64,000 bases of DNA from Treponema_B putidum (lineage in GTDB: Bacteria > Spirochaetota > Spirochaetia > Treponematales > Treponemataceae). Positions 42,896 to 51,795 of the stretch are shown piece after piece. The stretch lies in assembly GCF_007830595.1 (NCBI RefSeq), contig NZ_VLLD01000009.1. One strand, 5' to 3'. The stretch's first letter is position 1, and every line of letters starts with the position of its first letter. Below the pieces are notes generated by a model. That model made no database searches, was not told the origin of the DNA, and saw nothing but the letters and a program-made list of their open reading frames with translations. Made by a program: the position numbers and the translations under genes.

Positions 42896-43051
42896 GGAGG
42901 ATGGATAAACAGTTCGCCAGAAATTCATCCTCCCTGTTTATCGGACGAGTTTTGTGCTTTGAACAAAACATCGCATTATTGTATGCAGTTTGCGAACAAA
43001 CTGCTTGAAAAAACTTTTTTCGAAAGCTGATGCTTCCTGCAAAAAGTTTTT
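42896..43051. repeat. Structured intergenic element with overlapping inverted repeats and three hairpins
   Basis: Within 156 bp lie: GGAGGATG/CATCCTCC interlocked with GATAAACAG/CTGTTTATC (42896-42942); a 10-bp bulged hairpin (42946-42973); GCAGTTTG-CGAA-CAAACTGC (42985-43004); and AAAAACTTTTT/AAAAAGTTTTT (43009-43051). There is no convincing coding frame. It may be a dispersed repeat, a small RNA or the leader of the next gene. Confidence 0.7.
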
Positions 43052-43063
43052 ATGGAGGAAAGT

Positions 43064-43795
43064 ATGAAAATCGAACTTTGTGCATCGGAAAATAAAAACG
43101 ATGATATTGATTTTAATATATCTCAAATTGAAAATTTTGTAAAAAAGACAAGACATGAAAAGCCGGATATCCTTCTCTTTGGAGAAAGTTTTTTACAAGG
43201 TTTTGATTCTCTTTGCTTTGAATATAAGAAAGATATTTTGACAGCGCTCCAAATAAACTCGGAGCCCATCGCAAAAATTCGTTCAATTTCCAAAAAAGAA
43301 AAAACAGGCATAGGTTTCGGGTTTATCGAAAACGATCATGGAGCTATTTTCAGCTCTTATATGATAATCGGAAAAAACGGAGAAATGATTTGCCTTTACA
43401 AAAGAGTTTCCCAAGGCTGGAGGATTGACGGAACCTGTGCCGACTATCGGGAGGGAAAAGATTTTTTTGAGTTTGATTTTGAGGATAAACGCCTTGCTGT
43501 TTTTATTTGCGGCGACTTGTGGGAAGATAAACTTCTGGAACCGATTATAACTCTTAATCCCGATGTCTTTTTATGGCCGGTATTTTGCAGCTATACAAAG
43601 GAAGAATGGCAAAACGGCGAAGCCTCTGCTTACGCCGAAAGAACTGCAATCCTCGATAAACCGGTTTTATTTATAAACTCTCTTGTAGAGGAAAATTCTC
43701 CGGCTGTAGGAGGAGGAGCCTTTGTATGGCATCACGGCAACCTTGTTAAAGAAGTACCTATGGGCAAAACCGGTTTTTTAGTGTACGAAATTTAG
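43064..43795 (+). CDS. Carbon-nitrogen hydrolase (nitrilase superfamily)
   Basis: The 243-residue protein has the Glu-Lys-Cys triad of nitrilase-fold amidases: Glu in LLFGESFLQGFD, Lys in LYKRVSQGW and Cys in AVFICGDLWED. It hydrolyses an amide or carbamoyl compound in the cytosol; the substrate is unknown. GGAGG lies 5 bp before the ATG at 43064; an ATG twelve bases earlier overlaps that site. The structured element lies directly upstream. Confidence 0.85.
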   Translation: MKIELCASENKNDDIDFNISQIENFVKKTRHEKPDILLFGESFLQGFDSLCFEYKKDILTALQINSEPIAKIRSISKKEKTGIGFGFIENDHGAIFSSYMIIGKNGEMICLYKRVSQGWRIDGTCADYREGKDFFEFDFEDKRLAVFICGDLWEDKLLEPIITLNPDVFLWPVFCSYTKEEWQNGEASAYAERTAILDKPVLFINSLVEENSPAVGGGAFVWHHGNLVKEVPMGKTGFLVYEI

Positions 43796-43859
43796 GTAGA
43801 GCCGCTCTTTGAGTAATAGATATAGATGCTCCTTTAGCAATGGATTGAGTCCCTCTTAA

Positions 43860-45374
43860 TTAGTAATTAGAGCTTGAAGAATGGCTCATATCTTTTAATA
43901 CGACATCGTGGGGGCCGCCTTCAATAATACTGGCCGAAGAAACTAAAGTTATTTTAGCATCACGCTGGAATTCAGGAATACTTAAAACCCCGCAATTACA
44001 CATTGTTGAGCGTATCTTGTTTAGGGTTACAGCAACGTTATCATGAAGTTTTCCTGCATAAGGAACATAGGAGTCCACCCCTTCTTCAAACGATAGCTTT
44101 TTCTCTCCGCCCGAATCATAACGCTGCCAGTTTCTAGCCCTCGCTGAACCTTCACCCCAGTATTCTTTCATATAGTTTCCGTTAATCAGTACCTTATTTG
44201 TGGGACTTTCGTCAAAGCGGGCAAAGTACCGGCCGAGCATACAAAAATCGCTCCCCATAGCGAGGGCTAAGGTTATGTGATAGTCAAAAACAATTCCGCC
44301 GTCAGAACATATCGGAATATAAATTCCCTTCTTTTTAAAGTATTCATCTCTGGCCTTAGCAACCTCTATTACGGCAGTTGCCTGACCTCGTCCTATTCCC
44401 TTTGTTTCGCGAGTAATACAGATTGAACCGCCTCCTATTCCGACTTTTATAAAATCGGCTCCTGCATCCGCTAAAAAATTAAAGCCGTCGGCATCTACAA
44501 CATTGCCAGCCCCTATAGGAATTGAGTCCCCGTATTTTTCTTTTACAAATTGAATAGTCTGCCTTTGCCAATCGCTAAACCCGTCGGAGGAGTCTATACA
44601 GAGCACATCGGTACCCGCTTCAACAAGGGCAGGAACACGCTCTTCATAGTCCCTTGTGTTTATACCGGCTCCCACCATGTAACGCTTTTTTTCATCAAGA
44701 AGTTCAAGAGGATTTTCGGTATTGCTTTCATAGTCTTTTCTAAATACAAAAGCAACAAGACAGCCTTTTTTGTCCAAGATCGGAAGAGAATTTAGCTTAT
44801 ATTCCCAGATAATGTCTTGGGCTTTTTTTAGGCTTATTCCTTCTTCTGCTACATGGAGACGTTCGATAGGTGTCATAAATTCTTTTACCCTAGTATTTAA
44901 ATCAGTGTGACCTATGCGGTAATCTCTGCCCGTAACCACACCTAATAGCTTTCCGTGTCCTGTCCCGTCATCGGTTACGGCAACGGTGGTATGGTCGGTT
45001 TTGTCTTTTAAGTCTAAAACATCGCTCAATGTTTGATCGGGCGTAATGTTTGAATCGCTTTCGACAAAGCCCGCCCGATAGTTTTTTACTTTTGCAACCA
45101 TCTTAGCTTCATTTTCGATAGATTGAGAGCCGAAAATAAAAGAAATGCCGCCTTCCCGTGCAAGAGCAATAGCCATATTATGATCTGAAACCGACTGCAT
45201 AATCGAAGATACCAGAGGAATATTTAAACTTATTTTAGGCGGTGTTTCTTTTTTGTATTTTGTTAAAGGTGTTTTAAGAGAAACTGCCTGAGGAACGTGC
45301 TTGATTCCTGAAAGACGCGGCACCAGTAAATATTCGCTGAATGTATGCGAAGGTTCATCATAAAAAAAAGCCAT
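43860..45374 (-). CDS. guaB: IMP dehydrogenase
   Basis: The 504-residue enzyme oxidises IMP to XMP with NAD, the rate-limiting step of guanine nucleotide synthesis. The catalytic Cys loop GIGGGSICITRE, the GAGNVVDADG and CSDGGI segments and two CBS domains inserted near 100-215 are all present. GAGGTGATC precedes the ATG. It is a monocistronic gene convergent with the nitrilase gene. The C-terminus (MSHSSSSNY) is free of known motifs. Confidence 0.96.
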   Translation of the reverse strand: MAFFYDEPSHTFSEYLLVPRLSGIKHVPQAVSLKTPLTKYKKETPPKISLNIPLVSSIMQSVSDHNMAIALAREGGISFIFGSQSIENEAKMVAKVKNYRAGFVESDSNITPDQTLSDVLDLKDKTDHTTVAVTDDGTGHGKLLGVVTGRDYRIGHTDLNTRVKEFMTPIERLHVAEEGISLKKAQDIIWEYKLNSLPILDKKGCLVAFVFRKDYESNTENPLELLDEKKRYMVGAGINTRDYEERVPALVEAGTDVLCIDSSDGFSDWQRQTIQFVKEKYGDSIPIGAGNVVDADGFNFLADAGADFIKVGIGGGSICITRETKGIGRGQATAVIEVAKARDEYFKKKGIYIPICSDGGIVFDYHITLALAMGSDFCMLGRYFARFDESPTNKVLINGNYMKEYWGEGSARARNWQRYDSGGEKKLSFEEGVDSYVPYAGKLHDNVAVTLNKIRSTMCNCGVLSIPEFQRDAKITLVSSASIIEGGPHDVVLKDMSHSSSSNY

Positions 45375-45474
45375 AGATCACCTCGAAAATGAATTTTCTA
45401 ATAGTATAATTTTTTGGAAAAAAAATCAAGGCTGCGGCCTATTTTTAATATCCGCCTCTTTTGAGCAATACTGT

Positions 45475-46257
45475 TTAATTTTTATTTTTTGTGCCGAGAT
45501 ATTTTTTATAATGATTATAAAAAATAAATACCTTTTCAAACAAAAATACAAAAATTATAAATCCGCAGGAATATTCAGCGATTAAAAAGAAATTTTTAAA
45601 ATTATCGGGACAATTAACAAAAAACTGTATCATTTTAAGACTGTAAAAAATCATAGTAACCGCTATTGTTATCTTCCCTCCCTTCGTAGATTTTATTTCA
45701 ACAGGGAATTTCAACAACATAAAAAACAACATACCTATGGCTTGGAACATCAGCCTTCCGAAGATGAGATAGAAAAACCAATTCGGAAGTAACGCCAACT
45801 GATAATATACAATTGAAACGAGAGCAAGGAGGGAATAATCGCTCATAGAATCAAGCATACGGCCTATCTTTGTCTCCTGATTAAATTTTCTTGCTATAAA
45901 ACCGTCAAAAAAATCAGTTAGAAAAACCAAAATCAACACAACAGCCAATATTATTTTAAAGTATTTTATCTCATTTTGTTTTAAAAGAAAGGCAATCAGA
46001 GGAACCGAACTTATGCGGAAAAGAGTGATGGCATTTGCAAGATTAATTTTCTCAAGTAAAAGATTATTCTCCACATTTACAAATTCTCCTTTATATAGAA
46101 TCAAAAAAAGCAAAAGCAGAGAATGCCATAAAGTTATATGTATTAAAAAAGCACTAAAAATTTCTTTATCCGTGTTAAATATCTTATAAATTGCAAAAAC
46201 AGCTGAAAATTGAAACAGCCAATAAAATAAGACCAATCTGCCGATTTTTTTTTCCAT
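45475..46257 (-). CDS. CDP-alcohol phosphatidyltransferase family protein
   Basis: The 260-residue membrane protein carries the full motif D-x2-D-G-x2-A-R-x8-G-x3-D-x3-D (TDFFDGFIARKFNQETKIG then RMLDSMSD). It makes a phospholipid head-group ester, for example phosphatidylglycerol phosphate or a related product. It follows the GT4 transferase gene by 18 bp. An extra pair of N-terminal helices precedes the core, so it is longer than typical PgsA. Confidence 0.88.
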   Translation of the reverse strand: MEKKIGRLVLFYWLFQFSAVFAIYKIFNTDKEIFSAFLIHITLWHSLLLLFLILYKGEFVNVENNLLLEKINLANAITLFRISSVPLIAFLLKQNEIKYFKIILAVVLILVFLTDFFDGFIARKFNQETKIGRMLDSMSDYSLLALVSIVYYQLALLPNWFFYLIFGRLMFQAIGMLFFMLLKFPVEIKSTKGGKITIAVTMIFYSLKMIQFFVNCPDNFKNFFLIAEYSCGFIIFVFLFEKVFIFYNHYKKYLGTKNKN

Positions 46258-46275
46258 AAAAGAAGTAACTCCGCA

Positions 46276-47358
46276 TTATCTCAATTTTTTATTTAAAATT
46301 TTTTCTTTTTCATAATGAATTAATGTAAAAAACAATAAGCCTACAAGTATCAGCCCTATCAAAATTATAAGAGCTTCAACCCCTTGCAAAACTATAGCCA
46401 TTCCTGCAAACAAATCTATTATAAGCTGGAATATCATAAAAATATACAAAGCTCCTCTAGGACTAAAACCTATAAGCATAAGCTTATGGTGAAGATGAAA
46501 TTTATCGCCCTCACCTATAGGACGTTTATCCCTCACCCTGCGCCATATAGCTGCAAAAGTATCAAAGATAGGCAGCATTAAAATAACAGCGGCAAATTGC
46601 AGTCCTGCCGATTCGTAACCTATGGGCGAAGGTATAAGAGGAAGGATTGCCAATACAAAACCTAAGATTTGTGAGCCGCAATCTCCCATAAATATTTTTG
46701 CTTTGGGACGCGACAAATTAAAAAATAAAAATCCTATGATTGCAAATGCAAGAATAAGAATACGAAATATGATCATATAGCTTATCCCAATAGCATAATA
46801 AATTGCAGCATAAGTTAGGAGTACAGAAGCACCTAAACATCCGGCTTGACCGTCAATTCCATCAACAAGATTAATTGCATTGGTAATTCCTATTATCCAT
46901 AAGAAAGTAATTAAATATGTTTCAGGCCCCATATACCAAAAGAAGCCTATAGGCCCAAAACTTATTTTTTTAAATGTATATCCTCCGTATAAAACTATTA
47001 CGGCTGCACAAGATTGAACTAATAGCTTAAAAATCGCCCTCCAATTTTTTATATCGTCCCAAAGGCCCATTATAAATATAATCATACTTCCTAAAGCAAT
47101 ATAAAAAAAATTGGAATGTATTAAGCGCAAATCAGGAAAACGAAAATGCAATATTATGCTGGAAATTAAGTAAGCAAGCCCGAATCCAACCCCTCCTATC
47201 CTAGGTATATTACCTGAATGAATTTTTCTTCCGCCTGTTTTGTCATATAGATTATGTTTTTTTGAAAACCTAATCAATATATAAACAAAAAAAGCGGACG
47301 ACATACAGGGAAGAATAATTATATAAAAGACAAACTGAATTATAGGCAAACTCGGCAT
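46276..47358 (-). CDS. WecA/TagO-type undecaprenyl-phosphate sugar-1-P transferase
   Basis: The 360-residue membrane enzyme (about ten helices) has the polyprenyl-phosphate transferase blocks GLWDDIKNWRA, INLVDGIDGQAG and KIFMGDCGSQILGF, and the cytosolic HHKLMLIGFS segment. It resembles WecA/TagO, not MraY, so it probably starts an envelope glycan by loading GlcNAc-1-P onto undecaprenyl phosphate. AAGGAG directly precedes the ATG. It is followed by a phospholipid-synthesis gene. Confidence 0.9.
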   Translation of the reverse strand: MPSLPIIQFVFYIIILPCMSSAFFVYILIRFSKKHNLYDKTGGRKIHSGNIPRIGGVGFGLAYLISSIILHFRFPDLRLIHSNFFYIALGSMIIFIMGLWDDIKNWRAIFKLLVQSCAAVIVLYGGYTFKKISFGPIGFFWYMGPETYLITFLWIIGITNAINLVDGIDGQAGCLGASVLLTYAAIYYAIGISYMIIFRILILAFAIIGFLFFNLSRPKAKIFMGDCGSQILGFVLAILPLIPSPIGYESAGLQFAAVILMLPIFDTFAAIWRRVRDKRPIGEGDKFHLHHKLMLIGFSPRGALYIFMIFQLIIDLFAGMAIVLQGVEALIILIGLILVGLLFFTLIHYEKEKILNKKLR

Positions 47359-47383
47359 TCTCCTTAATTACATTCACTGCCGC

Positions 47384-47412
47384 CATTATACAACAATATA
47401 ACTAAATTAGCA
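47384..47412 (-). promoter_or_regulatory. Promoter of the wecA-like operon
   Basis: Reading leftwards: TTGCTA, 17 bp, TATAAT, followed by a leader of about 20 nt with AAGGAG. Confidence 0.65.
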
Positions 47413-47447
47413 AGTCTTAACACAATAAGGAGAACCCTTCATTAACC

Positions 47448-49433
47448 TTATTCTATATTGATTTTTTCAACATAATCTAAAAAAGCAAAGCGAATGCCGG
47501 AATATTCTTTTTCGGCTTGTACAATTTTCTTCTTTAAATTATCCAAGGAATTTTCTATCTCCAAAAGTTTATCTAAGAACATTTTTCCTTGTTGAGTCTC
47601 GGAGCCCACAGCTTGAATATTTTTGCGTACCCTATCTTGTTCGGTATTAAGTTCTTTTTGTTCATTTTGTAAATTATTTAAAGAAATTTGGGCCTTGTCT
47701 ACCTTAGCTTTTTCATCTAAAATTGATTTAAAAGCTTTTTTTATTTTTTCAGGAATCTCCGAATTGGAATAAATACCTAGCATTGCATTATTATCCATCG
47801 TATTGATTTGCAAAATTTCTTCAAAAAGTCTTTCTTCAACTACTTCAAGTTTTCCTTGCGAACCGGCTTTTACCTTTATGTTAAACCTGTACTTGTTTGA
47901 AGTCTTTTCCAACAAGGCTTTTTCATCGGCAAGCTTGTATCCCGAGCTTATAGGATGCTCGACCACAATAGAGCGTTCTTTTGATGCAGCATTCTTAATA
48001 GTATACAGAGAGTTCTTAGACGACTTGTATTGCCGATGCAGCACTCCCTTTACAATTTTAATAGTTTGGATTTGCTTGTCAAAGTTTTCGGTTCTACTCC
48101 CCCGCACATCCATATCATCCCCAAAAGCTATAAACCGTTTTTCTTTTTCGGGTAAAAACTCCAAAATAGCATCGCCTACATATTCTCCGTTTTCAAAAAC
48201 CGTAATAGGCCCTGCAGGAAATTTAAGTCCGGAATTATTCTCGATACTGATACATAGCTTAGGGTGCACATCAGCCCCATAAGCCATATTCGAAAAAACC
48301 GAATATTTTTGAGCCGGAAGAGAAACAAGGCTTAACGGAATCATAGTGCTTTTTTGTCTGGGTAAATTAACGGGTTTAACCGGAGTAAAAGCAAACATTT
48401 CTCCTGCCGAGGTCTTAGCAACAGTCTGATTTTCAAAATAAGAAGAGCCGTCGTCATCGGCCATTGCAGAAGCAAGTTCCTTAGAATAAGCCCTTTTTTC
48501 CATCAATGGTACTGCCATAGGTTCTTCATAAACCATATCGCTATCATAAGCGGAATCAAAGGTTTCAGGACTAGCCGCCTGACCTGCAAGAATCGGAATA
48601 GTTTCGCGCTCAGTATAATAAGGTTCATATAAATTTTGTTTAAAACCTACCGGCCGGCCGCTTGTCAGAGTAAGTTTTACATCCTTCCAATCGATATCAG
48701 TAGAGTTGTCTATTATTGCCCAAGCCTGAAATGCTGCACTGGTATTACCCATGTCGAGCCTATATGAAGGCTTCCAAATAGGAGCTTCCATAACATAAGA
48801 AAGTCCTATCTTCCTTTCACCCTCCGATTCTATATCTATTGAAATCAGCTTTCTTTCCTTTGCCGAAGCTTCTAAAATGAGACTTAAGGCTTTTTGCAAA
48901 TCTTCATTTCTCTGGGGATCCGTAAATTTGAAAGATTGCACATCATTAAAAGATATAATCTTAACACCATCAGCCGAAACAATGGAAAGTAGAATACCGG
49001 CTTTAGAATCTTCAATTTTATCTACACTTAAAATTTTACCTGTAATCTTATTCTGGGTATAAACTTCAATTTCGGCACCTTTTTGTGCCTTAAGAAGTTT
49101 AAAAATAGAGTCATTCCCGAATAAATCAACCTTTAAACTCTGCATTGTTTTTTTAAGAGTATCTTCCGATTGATAATTTATCGATAAATTCTTTGCGGCA
49201 GGGTCTTTTACAAAAACGGACTTTAAGACATCGCTGATTTGGGAAGGAAGAAACAATAAATCTATCTTACCGGACCCTTTTACAATGCCTTCATGCTCAT
49301 AATGGGCTACACCCGAAGAATAAAGAGTTACCTTTTTTAACGGAATATCATCTTCATTAAAACCGCTTTCAGGATCGGCAAAAACCGTAGCCATACAAAG
49401 TAATGAAATTAACATAAAAAATCTTTTTTTCAT
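47448..49433 (-). CDS. DUF4139-domain secreted protein
   Basis: The 661-residue protein has a cleavable signal peptide (ending TVFA-D near 20). A beta-rich body with the VTLYSSGVAHYEHEG start and the IGLSYVMEAPIWKPSYRLD segment is typical of DUF4139. A coiled coil follows near the C-terminus (about 570-650). Family members are exported, with no known enzyme activity. AAGGAGG precedes the ATG. It is divergent from the TPR gene. Confidence 0.85.
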   Translation of the reverse strand: MKKRFFMLISLLCMATVFADPESGFNEDDIPLKKVTLYSSGVAHYEHEGIVKGSGKIDLLFLPSQISDVLKSVFVKDPAAKNLSINYQSEDTLKKTMQSLKVDLFGNDSIFKLLKAQKGAEIEVYTQNKITGKILSVDKIEDSKAGILLSIVSADGVKIISFNDVQSFKFTDPQRNEDLQKALSLILEASAKERKLISIDIESEGERKIGLSYVMEAPIWKPSYRLDMGNTSAAFQAWAIIDNSTDIDWKDVKLTLTSGRPVGFKQNLYEPYYTERETIPILAGQAASPETFDSAYDSDMVYEEPMAVPLMEKRAYSKELASAMADDDGSSYFENQTVAKTSAGEMFAFTPVKPVNLPRQKSTMIPLSLVSLPAQKYSVFSNMAYGADVHPKLCISIENNSGLKFPAGPITVFENGEYVGDAILEFLPEKEKRFIAFGDDMDVRGSRTENFDKQIQTIKIVKGVLHRQYKSSKNSLYTIKNAASKERSIVVEHPISSGYKLADEKALLEKTSNKYRFNIKVKAGSQGKLEVVEERLFEEILQINTMDNNAMLGIYSNSEIPEKIKKAFKSILDEKAKVDKAQISLNNLQNEQKELNTEQDRVRKNIQAVGSETQQGKMFLDKLLEIENSLDNLKKKIVQAEKEYSGIRFAFLDYVEKINIE

Positions 49434-49555
49434 ACCTCCTCCAAGGAAATAACGTATTTTTTATTATATCATAGATAAAAACCGTTGACTAGGGTATAAT
49501 TTGCAGCTATCGGTAATTTATGACGTGATTATTAATAAATTCAATTCATCTTCCA

Positions 49556-49593
49556 TTGACATATCTCAAAATAAAACGCATAATAGGAGAATG
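49556..49593 (+). promoter_or_regulatory. Leaderless promoter of the TPR membrane protein gene
   Basis: TTGACA (49556-49561), 17 bp, CATAAT (49579-49584), 6 bp (AGGAGA), ATG. The AGGAGA directly abuts the ATG, too close for normal ribosome binding. Confidence 0.75.
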
Positions 49594-50931
49594 GTATCAA
49601 CTATTATTATTTCCTTTTTTATTATTATTATTGTTGCTGTTATCATTGTCTTTATAGCTACACAGAAAAAATCCTCAGCGGGAGGAGGAAGAAAGAAAGT
49701 TAAAGGCAGGGCAGCTTTAATGAAAGAAGCCTCACGCCGCTTAGCCCAAAACCCTCATGATATTGAAGGTTTATTTATAATGGGGGATATTTATTATCAA
49801 GACCAAGACTGGGAAAAAGCATATACGGCATATTCGGCCTTGCTGGATAGAATGAAACCGCTCGAAATTAATAAGCAGCTGGATGTTGCAATAAAGTATG
49901 GAACTTGTGCCTCAAAAACGAACAGGCTCCCTGAAGCAAAAAAAGGTTTTCTTTTGGCAGAAACGATCAATCCTAAAAGTATTGATGTCAGTTATAATTT
50001 AGGTTATATCTATTATCTCGAAAAAGACTACGAAAAGGCGGTTAAATTTTTCAAAAGAGCCTTAATAATTGAACCAAACAGTTTTTTGGCTACAAAATAT
50101 CTCGGATATACCTTTCAGAATTTACATAAATACAATGAGGCCTTACCTGCTTTTAAAAAGGCTTTGGATTTTAAGCCCGATGACAAAGAAGTTTTATTTG
50201 CAATGGGTGAATGTTTTTATGAAACGGAAGCAACAGACCGCTGCTTAAAGATATTGAACCATCTTAGGGTGGATCCGGTTTTTGGGCCGCAGGCTGCCCT
50301 GTATACAGGTATGATAAAGGCAAAGGCCAATCAATTGGAAAGAGCTATTGAAGACTTCCAAATAGGTTTAAAACATACAGGAGCATCCCCGGAAATTTCC
50401 AATGAGCTAAAGTATAGGCTGGCACAAGCTTATATCAAGACTCAAGAAATAGGCCAAGCTCTTCATCTTTTGAAGGAAATTCAAAATACAAGCCCGGGAT
50501 ACAAGGATGCAGCAACCTTAATAATGAGATATCAGGAATTAAATAAAAACAAGAATTTGCAGATATATCTAATGTCGGGGCAAAGCGAATTCGTAGCTCT
50601 TTGCCGAAAGATTGTAGCCCGCTTTTATCCGAAAGCTAAGGTAAAAATAGTTGACATTTCCGTATTGGCAGCCTATACCGATATAGTCGCAGAAATAGAT
50701 ACCCCGCGCTTTTCGGATACGGTTATTTTTAGATTTTTTAGATCACAAGGAACGGTAGGAGAACTTCTTTTGCGGGAACTGCATGCCCGCCTCAAAGAAG
50801 TAAAGGGCGGAACAGGAATCTGTATGAGTGCAGGGACATTCACCGAAGAAGCGGTTAGATTTTCTGAAGGCCGGCCTTTAGACCTATACGACAAAACAAG
50901 ACTTTCGAGCGTTTTAAACTCATTAAAATAA
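49591..50931 (+). CDS. Membrane-anchored TPR protein
   Basis: The 446-residue protein has one N-terminal membrane helix (about 4-23) and a basic stretch. About seven TPR units follow (for example VSYNLGYIYYLEKDYEKAVKFFKRALIIEP), then a non-TPR C-terminal domain (about 330-446). It probably organises an envelope complex from the cytosolic side. The ATG at 49591 is favoured; a TTG at 49501 lies upstream of the promoter. It ends at a strong terminator. Confidence 0.85.
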   Translation: MVSTIIISFFIIIIVAVIIVFIATQKKSSAGGGRKKVKGRAALMKEASRRLAQNPHDIEGLFIMGDIYYQDQDWEKAYTAYSALLDRMKPLEINKQLDVAIKYGTCASKTNRLPEAKKGFLLAETINPKSIDVSYNLGYIYYLEKDYEKAVKFFKRALIIEPNSFLATKYLGYTFQNLHKYNEALPAFKKALDFKPDDKEVLFAMGECFYETEATDRCLKILNHLRVDPVFGPQAALYTGMIKAKANQLERAIEDFQIGLKHTGASPEISNELKYRLAQAYIKTQEIGQALHLLKEIQNTSPGYKDAATLIMRYQELNKNKNLQIYLMSGQSEFVALCRKIVARFYPKAKVKIVDISVLAAYTDIVAEIDTPRFSDTVIFRFFRSQGTVGELLLRELHARLKEVKGGTGICMSAGTFTEEAVRFSEGRPLDLYDKTRLSSVLNSLK

Positions 50932-50938
50932 ATATAAC

Positions 50939-50970
50939 AAAAAAGGCAGCTCGCAAGAGCTGCCTTTTTT
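50939..50970. terminator. Strong bidirectional terminator
   Basis: AAAAAAGGCAGCTC and its complement flank a GCAA tetraloop. It serves both the TPR gene and the convergent outer-membrane protein gene. Confidence 0.93.
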
Positions 50971-50986
50971 AATTAAAGTTAGAAAT

Positions 50987-51694
50987 TTACAGCCTGATAG
51001 AAAGGCCTAATTTTAAGTTTACGCTGTTAGCAATAACATCTTTTATGTTGCCGCTAGTATTGGAAACCGTATATTCTTGATCTCCAACTTTAAATGTCTT
51101 TTGAACTTTTAAAGGAGCAAAATAAACAGTATCGGCAACACCTGCATAAATACCTATAATATTTGTAAAATAATAGCTTGCAAGAACATTAACTCCCATA
51201 CCGAACATTACATCCAATTTGTCGTAACTGACATTCTGGTTAGCTATAGAAAGAGATTGAGTTGCCTTCATAGCATTTAACCCTATACCGCCTCCCAAAA
51301 ATAGGTTAAAAGGAGTATTTTTAAGCAAGGTGATGCCGACTCCAAGCTGAGAGTCAAGAATAAAGGCATTCTTTACTAAAAACTTATCTTTTTCAGAGGT
51401 TGCTCCCTTTACAAGTTGGCTATGGTTTTGACCGGGAAAGGCAATTTGAGTCATAAGATAAAAAATACCTGCCCTAAGATCCACAGCCGCACCCGCAGCA
51501 TTGTTCTTTTCCTCTTTAGCATTTTTTAATGCATTTTTTACATCGGCACTAAACGTATCAAAATTGCCATCATTTTTAGTATGTACAAAATAACTCGTAA
51601 AGGCAGGGCCGAACGAAATAGCAATATCTGCAAATGCAAAAGCAACAGATGTAGCCGAAATAATCAAAATTAAAATCATTTTTTTGTGCTTCAT
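50987..51694 (-). CDS. Predicted outer membrane beta-barrel protein (paralog A)
   Basis: The 235-residue protein has a signal peptide (ending AFAFA-D) and amphipathic strands ending with a terminal aromatic-poor SIRL. It shares with its neighbour the segments LKNTPFNLFLGGGIGLN and YYFTNIIGIYAGVADTVYFAPL. It probably forms a small barrel. AGGAGG lies 6 bp before the ATG at 51694, so the earlier ATG at 51715 is rejected. Function unknown. Confidence 0.75.
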   Translation of the reverse strand: MKHKKMILILIISATSVAFAFADIAISFGPAFTSYFVHTKNDGNFDTFSADVKNALKNAKEEKNNAAGAAVDLRAGIFYLMTQIAFPGQNHSQLVKGATSEKDKFLVKNAFILDSQLGVGITLLKNTPFNLFLGGGIGLNAMKATQSLSIANQNVSYDKLDVMFGMGVNVLASYYFTNIIGIYAGVADTVYFAPLKVQKTFKVGDQEYTVSNTSGNIKDVIANSVNLKLGLSIRL

Positions 51695-51795
51695 AATAAA
51701 CCTCCTATAAAACACATTTTTTTCTATTTAGAAAAACATAGTTAAAACTCCGAAGACCGGAATTTGTTACAGCTTTATTAAAAACAATACTTATT

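Noticed and set aside
42896..42942. True H-type pseudoknot
   Set aside because: The two stems would need crossing loops of zero length over 8-9 bp helices, which is sterically impossible for full pairing; alternative hairpins are the better reading.
42938..43156. Small minus-strand open frame over the hairpin array and nitrilase start
   Set aside because: It runs antisense through inverted repeats and the start of a well-supported gene, and has no ribosome site or family match.
49501..49590. TTG start for the TPR membrane protein
   Set aside because: It lies upstream of the TTGACA-17-CATAAT promoter and would put 30 hydrophilic residues before the membrane helix.
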